Source of the DNA: CBDDFN01 sp965227065 | GTDB lineage: Bacteria; Pseudomonadota; Alphaproteobacteria; SPJN01 | Length of the DNA stretch: 64,000 bases | NCBI GenBank assembly: GCA_965227065.1 | Contig: CBDDFN010000010.1 | Span: 248,001-312,000 of the forward strand | Direction of reading: 5' to 3' | In this document: positions 38,103 through 45,490 of the stretch, piece by piece | How positions within the stretch are numbered: the stretch's first letter is position 1 | Layout of the letters: the number at the start of each line of letters is the position of its first letter | Position numbers and translations under genes: made by a program | Notes under the pieces: model-generated | Seen by the model: only the letters and a program-made list of their open reading frames with translations | Databases searched by the model: none | Told to the model about the DNA's origin: nothing

Positions 38103-39280
38103 GCCCCCAAAGCGCGGTCATTGCCGGGGCAGGAATTGCGGGACTGGCCGCGGCGCTTGGTCTTGCCCGCGCCGGGCTCAAAGTTGAAATTGCCGATCGC
38201 CGCGACGCGTTGAGCGAGGTGGGTGCAGGGCTTCAACTGTCCCCCAATGCTTTGAAGGCGCTTGACTGGCTGGGGCTTGCCGATAAAGCGCTCGCCCTGG
38301 CCACCCGGCCTGATGCGCTGGTGGTGCGGCGGTACGATGATGCCGGCACGCTGACGTCCATTCCCGCGGCAAAGATCGAGGCGGCCTATGGTGCGCCTTA
38401 CGCGACACTGCACCGGGCTGAGTTGCAGGCCCTGCTGGTCAAGGCGGTCGCGGACCATCCCGCCATCACGCTTCACCTTGATACCCAACTGATCGGCTTT
38501 GGCGGCGGCACCGCGCTCACCACGACAGATCACACCCTTACCGGCGATATCTGCGTTGTGGCCGATGGCGTTCATTCCCAGATGCGGCCCTATATTGCGG
38601 GTTTTGATCCACCCCGTTTCGGCCATGAGATTGCCTATCGCGGGCTGATCCCGGCGGACCGGCTCGATGGTGAGGGGTTTTTGGAGTGTGTGACGGTCGC
38701 CATGGGGCCGGGCATGCATCTGGTTGCCTATCCGGTGCAGCGGGGCCGCGCGCTTAATCTGGTGGTCATCACGCGGGAGCATCGCTGGCCGGACACGGAC
38801 TGGTCGGCGATGGCCGATCGCGACGCATTTTGCGGGCTGTTCAAAAAATGGGCGGGGCCGTTTCAGCGCCTCGCCGGTGCAGTCGAAGGGCCGACCCGCT
38901 GGGCGCTTTATGAGAGGGCGGTGCCGAAGGTGTGGAGCACCCCGGACATGGTGCTGATCGGGGATGCCGCGCATGCCATGCTGCCCCATCAGGCGCAAGG
39001 TGCGGCGCTCGCGCTGGAAGACGCGGTCGTGCTGGCGCGCCTTATTGAGGCGGGCGGCTCGCTCCCAGCCTTTGGTGATCTGCGCGCCCGGCGCTGCGGG
39101 CAGATGCAGGCCGCCGCCCGGCGCAATGGGCGGCTGTTTCAGATCGGCCCCGCGCCGCTCACCCATGCGCGCAATTTCGCCCTGTCACAGATTTTGCGGG
39201 TGCGGCCTGACTTTCTGCTCAACCGTTTTGATGCCGCCTGGTCTTACGACCCGGCCAGCACGACGCTTGCCGTGTCCTGA
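38099..39280 (+). CDS. FAD-dependent aromatic monooxygenase (UbiH / salicylate hydroxylase-like)
   Basis: A 393-residue group A flavoprotein monooxygenase. The dinucleotide fold GAGIAGLAAALGLARAG is at the N-terminus, the DG motif appears in VVADGVHSQMRP, and the second FAD motif GDAAHAMLPHQAQGAALALED (quoted region about residues 281-300) is intact. It hydroxylates or ring-modifies an aromatic or quinone-like substrate using NAD(P)H. Coupling to the ASST-like gene suggests a phenolic substrate. It converges with the Rieske gene, overlapping by 37 nt. Confidence 0.88.
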   Translation: MSPQSAVIAGAGIAGLAAALGLARAGLKVEIADRRDALSEVGAGLQLSPNALKALDWLGLADKALALATRPDALVVRRYDDAGTLTSIPAAKIEAAYGAPYATLHRAELQALLVKAVADHPAITLHLDTQLIGFGGGTALTTTDHTLTGDICVVADGVHSQMRPYIAGFDPPRFGHEIAYRGLIPADRLDGEGFLECVTVAMGPGMHLVAYPVQRGRALNLVVITREHRWPDTDWSAMADRDAFCGLFKKWAGPFQRLAGAVEGPTRWALYERAVPKVWSTPDMVLIGDAAHAMLPHQAQGAALALEDAVVLARLIEAGGSLPAFGDLRARRCGQMQAAARRNGRLFQIGPAPLTHARNFALSQILRVRPDFLLNRFDAAWSYDPASTTLAVS

Positions 39281-39624
39281 TCACCGCCCATCACCAGCCG
39301 GTCATTTTCTAGCCGGATGGGCAGCGGCGTCAGCGCCTTGCCCGGACAAGGGCCTTCAACACACACCCCGTCATCAAGCCGGAATTGCGCGCCATGGGTG
39401 GCGCACAGAATATGGCGTGCGTCACGGGTGAGGAATTTGTCGGCGATGAATTCAAGGGTGGTGAAATTATGCGGACAGGTGTTGAGCCAGCCGCGCACCA
39501 CGCCTTGGGTGCGCACGACAAACATGTCGAACCGGTCTGTGCCTGTGCCGAAAGTGAAGCCCTTGGCGCCCGGCTCTTTCACATCAGCCAAAGCGCACAG
39601 ATCGGTTCCCGGCGCGGGCCTCAT
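39244..39624 (-). CDS. Rieske [2Fe-2S] ferredoxin-like protein
   Basis: A 126-residue single-domain Rieske protein. Cluster ligands are the CPH of NTCPHNFTTLE and the C..H of LCATHGAQF. It is probably a small electron carrier for an oxygenase or a nitrite reductase small-subunit-like protein. The start ATG 39624 overlaps the EVE gene stop as ATGA. It is the last gene of tsaD-gpsA-yciI-EVE-Rieske, and its 3' end overlaps that of the convergent monooxygenase gene. Confidence 0.88.
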   Translation of the reverse strand: MRPAPGTDLCALADVKEPGAKGFTFGTGTDRFDMFVVRTQGVVRGWLNTCPHNFTTLEFIADKFLTRDARHILCATHGAQFRLDDGVCVEGPCPGKALTPLPIRLENDRLVMGGDQDTASVVLAGS

Positions 39625-40058
39625 TTTTTGGCGACCGGCGCTTTCTTCATGCCGCCCATCTTGCAGATCAGTTTCCACTGGGCCGCATCGACCGGCACAA
39701 CCGACAAGCGCGACTGGCGGATGAGGGCAAAGTCTTCAAGCTTGGGTTCGGCCTTCATGGCTGCGAGCGTCACAGGCTCAGGCACATCTTCCACCGCTTC
39801 GACATCGACCATGCCGAACCGGCCGCTTTCGTCGGTGTGGTCGGGGTAATATTCCTTGATCACCCGGACGATGCCGACAATCTGCTTCTCATTCACCGAA
39901 TGATAAAAAAAGCCCAGATCACCGACTTTCATGGCCTTCATATTGTTCGCCGCCTGATAATTGCGGACACCGTCCCAATGCTCGCCTTTCGCACCGCGTT
40001 TTTTCTGGTCCTCCCAGCTCCACGTGCCGGGTTCGGATTTAAACAGCCAGTATGCCAT
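39621..40058 (-). CDS. EVE domain-containing protein
   Basis: A 145-residue protein made of one EVE (PUA-like) domain, recognised from MAYWLFKSEPGTWSWEDQ, the HWDGVRNYQAANNMKAMKVGD region (partial), FFYHSVNEKQIVGIV and the FALIRQSRLSVVPV end. EVE domains bind modified bases in RNA or DNA; in this stand-alone form the role is unproven. ATG 40058 shares one base with the yciI stop codon. The neighbours are typical alphaproteobacterial housekeeping genes. Confidence 0.9.
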   Translation of the reverse strand: MAYWLFKSEPGTWSWEDQKKRGAKGEHWDGVRNYQAANNMKAMKVGDLGFFYHSVNEKQIVGIVRVIKEYYPDHTDESGRFGMVDVEAVEDVPEPVTLAAMKAEPKLEDFALIRQSRLSVVPVDAAQWKLICKMGGMKKAPVAKK

Positions 40059-40351
40059 CACAGATTTTCCGGTGCGTTGATGACCCATTTATAGCCCTGA
40101 ATGCTGACGCTTTCGAACACGCCGGCTTTGGCATAGGGGTCATTGGCGGCAATCTCTTCGATTTCGGCGCGGCTGTCGGCATCAATCAGGATGAGTGAGC
40201 CGCACATTGTTTCGCCATCCTCAGCGATCAATGGGCCGCCCATTTTGACCTTGTCGCCCAGCGCGCGGATATAATCGATATGGGCGGGCCGGGTGGCGAG
40301 CCTGGTTTCCAGCGCATCAGGCTTGTCGAGACAGGTGAGGGCAAAGAGCAT
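40058..40351 (-). CDS. YciI family protein
   Basis: A 97-residue ferredoxin-like-fold protein. The family's candidate active-site pair is a conserved His/Asp: here RPAHIDYIRALGDKVKMGGPL (partial) and LILIDADSRAEIEEI, ending in the typical PYAKAGVFESVSI. Function is unknown in most organisms. The start codon shares one base with the gpsA stop (TAATG), so translation is coupled. Confidence 0.88.
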   Translation of the reverse strand: MLFALTCLDKPDALETRLATRPAHIDYIRALGDKVKMGGPLIAEDGETMCGSLILIDADSRAEIEEIAANDPYAKAGVFESVSIQGYKWVINAPENL

Positions 40352-41349
40352 TAGTAAAACTCCGTCGTGAAGGGCCGCGCCAGCAATTCAGCCATGGCAT
40401 CGGCAATGGAAAGCTTGGCCGTCACAACCTGATAGACGGCGTTCGAGATGGGCATATCAATCGACAGCCGGTCCGCCAAGGCCTGGGCGGCCTGGGCGGT
40501 GTGATAGCCCTCAGCCACAGTGCGGCGGGAATTCAAGATCTCGTCAATCGTGCGGCCCCGCCCCAGATCAAGGCCCAGCGAATAGTTGCGCGACTGCCGC
40601 GAGGTACAGGTCAGGATCAGATCGCCGAGCCCCGACAGGCCCATCAGGGTTTCCCGTTCGGCCCCCAGCGCCTCGCCCAGCCGCATCATTTCAGCCATGC
40701 CGCGTGAGATCAGCGCGGCGCGGGCATTGTCACCCAGCCCAAGCCCCTCAATCATGCCCGACGCAATCGCAAAGACATTCTTGATCGCCCCGCCAACCTG
40801 CGCGCCGACCGGGTCAGCAGACAGATAGGGCCGGAAGGTTGGCCGGCCAATGGCTTGCATGATCGCTTCGCCGACGCTTTGGTCGGCACAGGCGAGCGTG
40901 ACGGCGGTCGGCATGCCGCGCGCAGCCTCGCTTGCGAAAGTCGGACCCGACAGAACCGCCAGCGGGCAGCCCGGCGCGACGGCCGCAACTGCGGTGGACA
41001 GCAATTCGCCCGTGTCGATTTCAATACCCTTGGCGCAGATAACCAAAGCAGGCTTTTCCTGTGCGGGCAGCGAGACCATCAGCTGGTCGGTCATGCGCCT
41101 GATATGCTGGGCGGGTGTCACCAGCAAGATGGCGTCGCAGCCTTGCAGATCGCCCAGGCTGGTGGTCGGTGTGATCTTGCCGCTCAGCGGGATGGAAGGC
41201 AGGAACAGGCTGTTTTCGCGGCCCTCCTGGATGGCATCAACGACATCGGGCTCGCGCGCCCACAAAGTAACGTCGCGGCCCGCTTGTGCAGCGGTTTCGG
41301 CCAACGCTGTCCCCCAGGCACCGGCGCCCAGGACTCCAATTTTTTGCAT
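40351..41349 (-). CDS. gpsA: NAD(P)-dependent glycerol-3-phosphate dehydrogenase
   Basis: GpsA makes sn-glycerol 3-phosphate for phospholipid synthesis. The Rossmann motif IGVLGAGAWGTALA begins at residue 3 when ATG 41349 is used, matching other GpsA proteins; a start at 41391 would add 14 atypical residues. The catalytic-domain segment GGAIKNVFAIASGM and the GLGDLILTCTS loop are intact. Length is 332 residues. It precedes yciI with a 1-nt overlap and is separated from tsaD by 234 nt. Confidence 0.95.
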   Translation of the reverse strand: MQKIGVLGAGAWGTALAETAAQAGRDVTLWAREPDVVDAIQEGRENSLFLPSIPLSGKITPTTSLGDLQGCDAILLVTPAQHIRRMTDQLMVSLPAQEKPALVICAKGIEIDTGELLSTAVAAVAPGCPLAVLSGPTFASEAARGMPTAVTLACADQSVGEAIMQAIGRPTFRPYLSADPVGAQVGGAIKNVFAIASGMIEGLGLGDNARAALISRGMAEMMRLGEALGAERETLMGLSGLGDLILTCTSRQSRNYSLGLDLGRGRTIDEILNSRRTVAEGYHTAQAAQALADRLSIDMPISNAVYQVVTAKLSIADAMAELLARPFTTEFY

Positions 41350-41403
41350 ACGGTATTGTCCGTTTCGAATGGGTTGGCCCCACAATGCCAAGCTTTTGCT
41401 ATG

Positions 41404-41585
41404 CGGAACAGGGGGTGTTCATTCCGGCGGCCGTTTTCTTGCCGATGGCGCCACCCGCGCCCATATCAGGGTCACGAGAGTTTCAAGAACCCCTCAGGTC
41501 CCCGAATGAGACGCCACTCTCACGCTTTTGCACTTCGGGGACTGATTTTGCCGCCGCCGGGCCCCCTCCTGGCGGCGGTTTTTTT
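41404..41585 (+). ncRNA. Candidate plus-strand small RNA between gpsA and tsaD
   Basis: The 234-nt gap between two minus-strand genes carries RNA-like structure on the plus strand: a long-range stem (about 41412-41420 with 41487-41494), a perfect 9-bp hairpin GTCCCCGAA/TTCGGGGAC (41498-41506 with 41534-41542), and then an intrinsic terminator whose T-run faces plus-strand transcripts. No plus-strand protein gene ends here. The 5' end is a guess and I do not recognise an Rfam family. Confidence 0.4.
41551..41585 (+). terminator. Plus-strand intrinsic terminator at the tsaD 3' end
   Basis: CCGCCGCC (41551-41558) and GGCGGCGG (41571-41578) form an 8-bp stem followed by seven T (41579-41585). 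On the minus strand the hairpin is followed by CAAAATCAG, so it is oriented for plus-strand transcription and not for tsaD. Confidence 0.85.
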
Positions 41586-42621
41586 ATGTGAGTTCAGCGA
41601 GCGGCCAGCGCGCGCGGGCCTTGATGTCATAGGGATCGGCCCGCCCGGCGTGAAGCCGTTCAAGCCCTGCCCAGGCGATCATCGCGGCATTGTCGGTGCA
41701 CAGTTTGAGCGGCGGCGCGACAAGCGGTGAGCCGCGGGCGGAGGCCGTTTCGCTCAAAGCGGCGCGCAAGGTCTGATTGGCGGCGACACCGCCGGCCACC
41801 ACCAAGGGCAGGCCGGTTGGTGACTGGCCAAGCGCGCGGTCGATCCGGCGGCACAAAATCTCCGCCACGGTGGCCTGAAAACTCGCGCACAGATCGGCAA
41901 TGTCCGCTTCGGACATAGCAGCGGGTCCGCCAAGCTTTTCAGCCTCGCGCCGCACCGCGGTTTTAAGGCCGGAAAAGGAAAAATCGAGCCCCTCGCGGTC
42001 GAGCAAGGGCCGGGGCAGATCAAACCGGGCGGGGTCTCCTTTGGCGGCCCAGCGTTCCACCGACGGCCCGCCGGGAAAGCCCAGGCCAAGCAATTTGGCG
42101 GTTTTGTCGAACGCTTCGCCCACAGCATCATCAATGGTGCCGCCCAGTAGCGTATAGGCGCCCAAGCCGTTCACCTGCAAAATCTGGCAATGGCCGCCAG
42201 AGACGAGCAAAAGCAGATAGGGAAATTCAAGCGTTTCGGTCAGCCGTGCGGTCAGCGCATGGCCTTCCAGATGATTGACGGCGATCAAGGGCTTGCCCGC
42301 CGACAAAGCCAATGCCTTGGCCGTCATCAGCCCGACCAGAACCCCGCCGATCAGGCCGGGCCCTGCGGTTGCAGCGACACCGTCAATCTCATGAAGTCCT
42401 AGACCTGCATCGGCGAGCGCGCGGGCCACCAGCCCGTCAAGATGATCAATATGGGCGCGGGCGGCGATTTCGGGCACCACCCCGCCATAAGGCGCATGCT
42501 CGTCGGTTTGGCTCAGCACCTGATTGGACAGGATTTGGGCAGGGCTGCCCGGCACGCCGCGCACAATGGCGGCGGCGGTTTCATCGCAGCTTGTCTCAAT
42601 GCCCAAAACGGTTAAGCTCAT
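41584..42621 (-). CDS. tsaD: tRNA N6-threonylcarbamoyladenosine transferase TsaD
   Basis: TsaD transfers threonylcarbamoyl to A37 of ANN-decoding tRNAs, with TsaB and TsaE. It is 345 residues long. The metal-binding NHLEGH (H117, H121) is intact, as are the N-terminal VLGIETSCDETAAA and the ASKH-fold segments VSGGHCQ and VVAGGVAANQTLR. ATG 42621 is used. Divergence from hemC, 51 nt apart, is a conserved alphaproteobacterial arrangement. Confidence 0.96.
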   Translation of the reverse strand: MSLTVLGIETSCDETAAAIVRGVPGSPAQILSNQVLSQTDEHAPYGGVVPEIAARAHIDHLDGLVARALADAGLGLHEIDGVAATAGPGLIGGVLVGLMTAKALALSAGKPLIAVNHLEGHALTARLTETLEFPYLLLLVSGGHCQILQVNGLGAYTLLGGTIDDAVGEAFDKTAKLLGLGFPGGPSVERWAAKGDPARFDLPRPLLDREGLDFSFSGLKTAVRREAEKLGGPAAMSEADIADLCASFQATVAEILCRRIDRALGQSPTGLPLVVAGGVAANQTLRAALSETASARGSPLVAPPLKLCTDNAAMIAWAGLERLHAGRADPYDIKARARWPLAELT

Positions 42622-42671
42622 CGCAAGGTTTGACCTGTTCAAGTTGGGCCGCAGCCTCTAACACTGTGCGC

Positions 42672-43622
42672 ATGGCACCGCAAATCATGATTCGGATCGG
42701 AACGAGAGGAAGCCCGCTCGCCCTGTGGCAGGCCCGGCAGGTTCAAAGCCTGCTGACCACCGCCCATGGGCTTGATGAAGGCGCGGTAGAAATCGTCCCG
42801 ATCGTCACCACCGGTGATCGTATCACCGACCGGAAGCTCTCGGAAATCGGCGGCAAAGGGCTGTTCACTAAAGAGATTGAAGACGGGCTGCTTGAGGGCT
42901 CGATCGATCTGGCGGTTCATTCCCTCAAAGATGTCGCGACCGTCTTTCCAGACGGGCTTGGCCTTGTGGCCGTGCTCGAACGAGAGGACCCGCGCGATGC
43001 GCTGATTGCCTCAGCGCCGATGACAAGCCTGTCGGATCTGAAACAAGGCGCGGTTCTCGGCACGGCCTCGTTGCGCCGGGGCGCCCAGATGCTCAATCTG
43101 CGGCCCGATCTCACCGTAGAGCCCTTGCGTGGCAATGTCGGCACGCGGCTTGACAAAATTGCGCGCGGTGAGGCGGACGCCACATTGTTGGCACTTGCGG
43201 GGCTTAAACGGTTGGGCATTGCCGACAAGGCCAGCCTGGTGCTTGAGGAAGATCAAATGTTGCCTGCGCTGTGTCAGGGTATTGTCGGCATTGAAGCCCG
43301 GCTTGATGACACAAGGGTGCGGGAGCTTTTGCGCCCGATCAATCACTGGCCGACCTGGATTGCAGCCAAGGCCGAACGGGCCTTGCTGGCCGCGCTTGAT
43401 GGCTCGTGCCGCACCCCGATGGCGGGCCTTGCCCGGCTTGAAGAGCATGCGCAGGGCCTTAGTCTTGAGGGTGCAATCTTTGCGCCCGATGGTGGCCTGT
43501 CTTATCGTGCGCGCAGCGAGGCTGCGATTGCCGATGCCGAAGCGCTGGGGACGGCGCTGGGCGAGCAGTTGAAGGACGAAGCGGGCGAGGCTTTCCTCGC
43601 CCAATTGAAGGAGACGGCTTGA
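42672..43622 (+). CDS. hemC: Hydroxymethylbilane synthase (porphobilinogen deaminase)
   Basis: HemC joins four porphobilinogens into hydroxymethylbilane. It is 316 residues from ATG 42672 (42687 is an alternative start). The IGTRGSPLALWQA N-terminus, LGTASLRR loop and PLRGNVGTRL segment are present, and the dipyrromethane-cofactor cysteine lies in LDGSCRTPMAG. A long in-frame extension to 42312 is antisense to tsaD and is not real coding sequence. It overlaps the next gene by 4 nt (ATGA), forming hemC-hemD/mic60-hemY. Confidence 0.96.
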   Translation: MAPQIMIRIGTRGSPLALWQARQVQSLLTTAHGLDEGAVEIVPIVTTGDRITDRKLSEIGGKGLFTKEIEDGLLEGSIDLAVHSLKDVATVFPDGLGLVAVLEREDPRDALIASAPMTSLSDLKQGAVLGTASLRRGAQMLNLRPDLTVEPLRGNVGTRLDKIARGEADATLLALAGLKRLGIADKASLVLEEDQMLPALCQGIVGIEARLDDTRVRELLRPINHWPTWIAAKAERALLAALDGSCRTPMAGLARLEEHAQGLSLEGAIFAPDGGLSYRARSEAAIADAEALGTALGEQLKDEAGEAFLAQLKETA

Positions 43623-45490
43623 TGACGCTTTTGCTGACCCGCTCGAAAGAGGATGCAGCCCCGACCCTGGAGGCGCTTGAAAGCGCGGGCCACAGCGTTG
43701 CTCATGAACCGCTTCTGACTATCGTTTCGGGGCCCGATGCCGGTGCCGAACCCGACATCGTGCTGGATGGCGTCCAAGCGCTTTTGGCCACCAGCGCCAA
43801 TAGCGTGCGGGCCATCCGCCGCTGGGACCGGGCCAAGGCGCTGCCGCTGCTGGCGGTCGGGCCGCGCACCGCACAGACCGCACGGGATTTGGGGTTTGCC
43901 CGGGTCGACGAAGCGGGCGGCGATGTTGAAAAGCTTGCCGAACTGGCGGCCGAAAAACTTGATGCCGGTCTGGGGCCGGTCTTGCATGTGGCGGGCAAGG
44001 TCCGCGCCGGTGATCTCAAGGGGCTGCTTGAGGCGCAAAATTTCACCGTCAAGCGGGTGGTTTTGTATGAAGCCGAGGCCGCCAAGCGGTTTTCCGATGA
44101 AGCCCGTATCGCGCTCGAAGCCGGCCACATCACCGGCGTTCTGTTTTATTCGCCGCGCACCGCAGAAATTTTTCTCGAACTGGTGCGCGCCGCGGGCCTT
44201 GATGCGGTGCTTGCCGGGCTGACCGCCTATTGCCTGTCGGCCAACATTGCCGACCGGCTGCAAGGCTCAAACTGGAAAGCCATCGAGATTGCCGACCGGC
44301 CCGATGACGCGGCCATGCTGGCCCTGTTGCCCGAACCTGCCCCCGATCTGCCCAGGTTGACGGCGAGCGCCACGCCGGAGGTTGAGCCTGCGGATGACCC
44401 CAAAGCCAAAACGCCCAAGGCAAAAAAACCCGGCATTCTGGGGTGGCGTGTGGCCGGGGTCCTGGCGCTGGTGCTTGGGGGTCTGGTGGTTGGCCTGTTT
44501 GGCGTTGCCAGCCTGCCGCAATCGGTTCAGGGCTGGTTCGGCATTTCGGGCGGGGAAAGCCAAAGCGTTGATTTAAGCGGCATTGAAGAGCGTCTGGCCG
44601 CACTCGAAGCGCGCGAAGACAGTCTGCCGGTTGTGACCCATGGCGAGCCCGGTCCCGATCATTCCGATGCCATCGCAGCCCTGGCCGACCGGATCGATAC
44701 GCTGGAGGCGCGGCCCGTGGTTGACGCCGATGGCTCCGTCGATCTGTCCGAGATTGAAAACCAGATCACCTCGCTCAAGCTGCGCATTGCCTATCTGGCA
44801 GAGCAAATGGGCAAGGCCGGGGACGGTGGCACCGCTGCTGCCGAACCAGCCGCCCCTCAAGCTGATCCGCAAATTGATCCGCAAGAGCTGGCCGATCTGC
44901 GCGCCGAGCTGGATGCGCTGGCCGGTCAGGTTGCGCGCAACCGCACGCTGGCCGAAACCGTTGAAAAGAAAGTGGGCCGCGCCGCCCAGTCGGGTCTGGC
45001 CTTCGCCACGCTTGAACGCGCGGCACAATCGGGGGTGCCGTTCGCGCGCGAATTGGAACTCATTACCGAAGCCCCGCCTGCGGCCAGTGGCGCCTTGTCG
45101 GTTCTGGGCCGTCATGCGGTGGACGGGGTGAAGACCAAACCGCAATTGATTGCCGCTTTTGATCCGCTCGCCCGCGATATTCTCGATGCCGCCAAAACCA
45201 AGTCGGACGAAAGCTGGCTGGACCGGCTGTGGCGCAATGTTCAAGGCGTGGTCACCATCCGTCCCGTCGGCGAAGCGGCCGGGGATGATGCCGGAGCGAT
45301 TGTTGCCCGTACCGAAGCACGCCTGAAACAAGGTGCGCTGGCCGAGGCGCTGGTTGAAATGGGCAAGCTTAAAGGGCTGGCCGCCACGGTGGCGGAGGAT
45401 TGGGTGCAAGCGGCGCGGGCGAGGGTTGAAACCGACCGGGCGCTCGACGAACTCAGCGCGATGATGATCGCCGCGGGAGGCGCCTCATGA
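43619..45490 (+). CDS. hemD: Uroporphyrinogen-III synthase fused to a Mic60/mitofilin-like membrane domain
   Basis: One uninterrupted 623-residue frame. Residues 1 to about 235 are HemD: N-terminal LLLTRSKEDAAPTL, VLHVAGKVRAGDLKGLL, and VLFYSPRTAEIFLELV, typical of the two-lobed enzyme that closes and inverts ring D. A charged Pro/Lys linker (about 236-272) leads to a transmembrane helix (about 276-298), a long helical coiled-coil-type region with repeated leucines (about 315-470), and a C-terminal helical domain ending in WVQAARARVETDRALDEL, as in alphaproteobacterial Mic60 (COG4223-type). In most relatives these are adjacent separate genes. Start and stop both overlap neighbours as ATGA. 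Confidence 0.85.
   Translation: MMTLLLTRSKEDAAPTLEALESAGHSVAHEPLLTIVSGPDAGAEPDIVLDGVQALLATSANSVRAIRRWDRAKALPLLAVGPRTAQTARDLGFARVDEAGGDVEKLAELAAEKLDAGLGPVLHVAGKVRAGDLKGLLEAQNFTVKRVVLYEAEAAKRFSDEARIALEAGHITGVLFYSPRTAEIFLELVRAAGLDAVLAGLTAYCLSANIADRLQGSNWKAIEIADRPDDAAMLALLPEPAPDLPRLTASATPEVEPADDPKAKTPKAKKPGILGWRVAGVLALVLGGLVVGLFGVASLPQSVQGWFGISGGESQSVDLSGIEERLAALEAREDSLPVVTHGEPGPDHSDAIAALADRIDTLEARPVVDADGSVDLSEIENQITSLKLRIAYLAEQMGKAGDGGTAAAEPAAPQADPQIDPQELADLRAELDALAGQVARNRTLAETVEKKVGRAAQSGLAFATLERAAQSGVPFARELELITEAPPAASGALSVLGRHAVDGVKTKPQLIAAFDPLARDILDAAKTKSDESWLDRLWRNVQGVVTIRPVGEAAGDDAGAIVARTEARLKQGALAEALVEMGKLKGLAATVAEDWVQAARARVETDRALDELSAMMIAAGGAS

Noticed and set aside
42312..42671. N-terminal extension of hemC
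   Set aside because: The extra 120 codons are antisense to tsaD, while HemC similarity begins just after ATG 42672.
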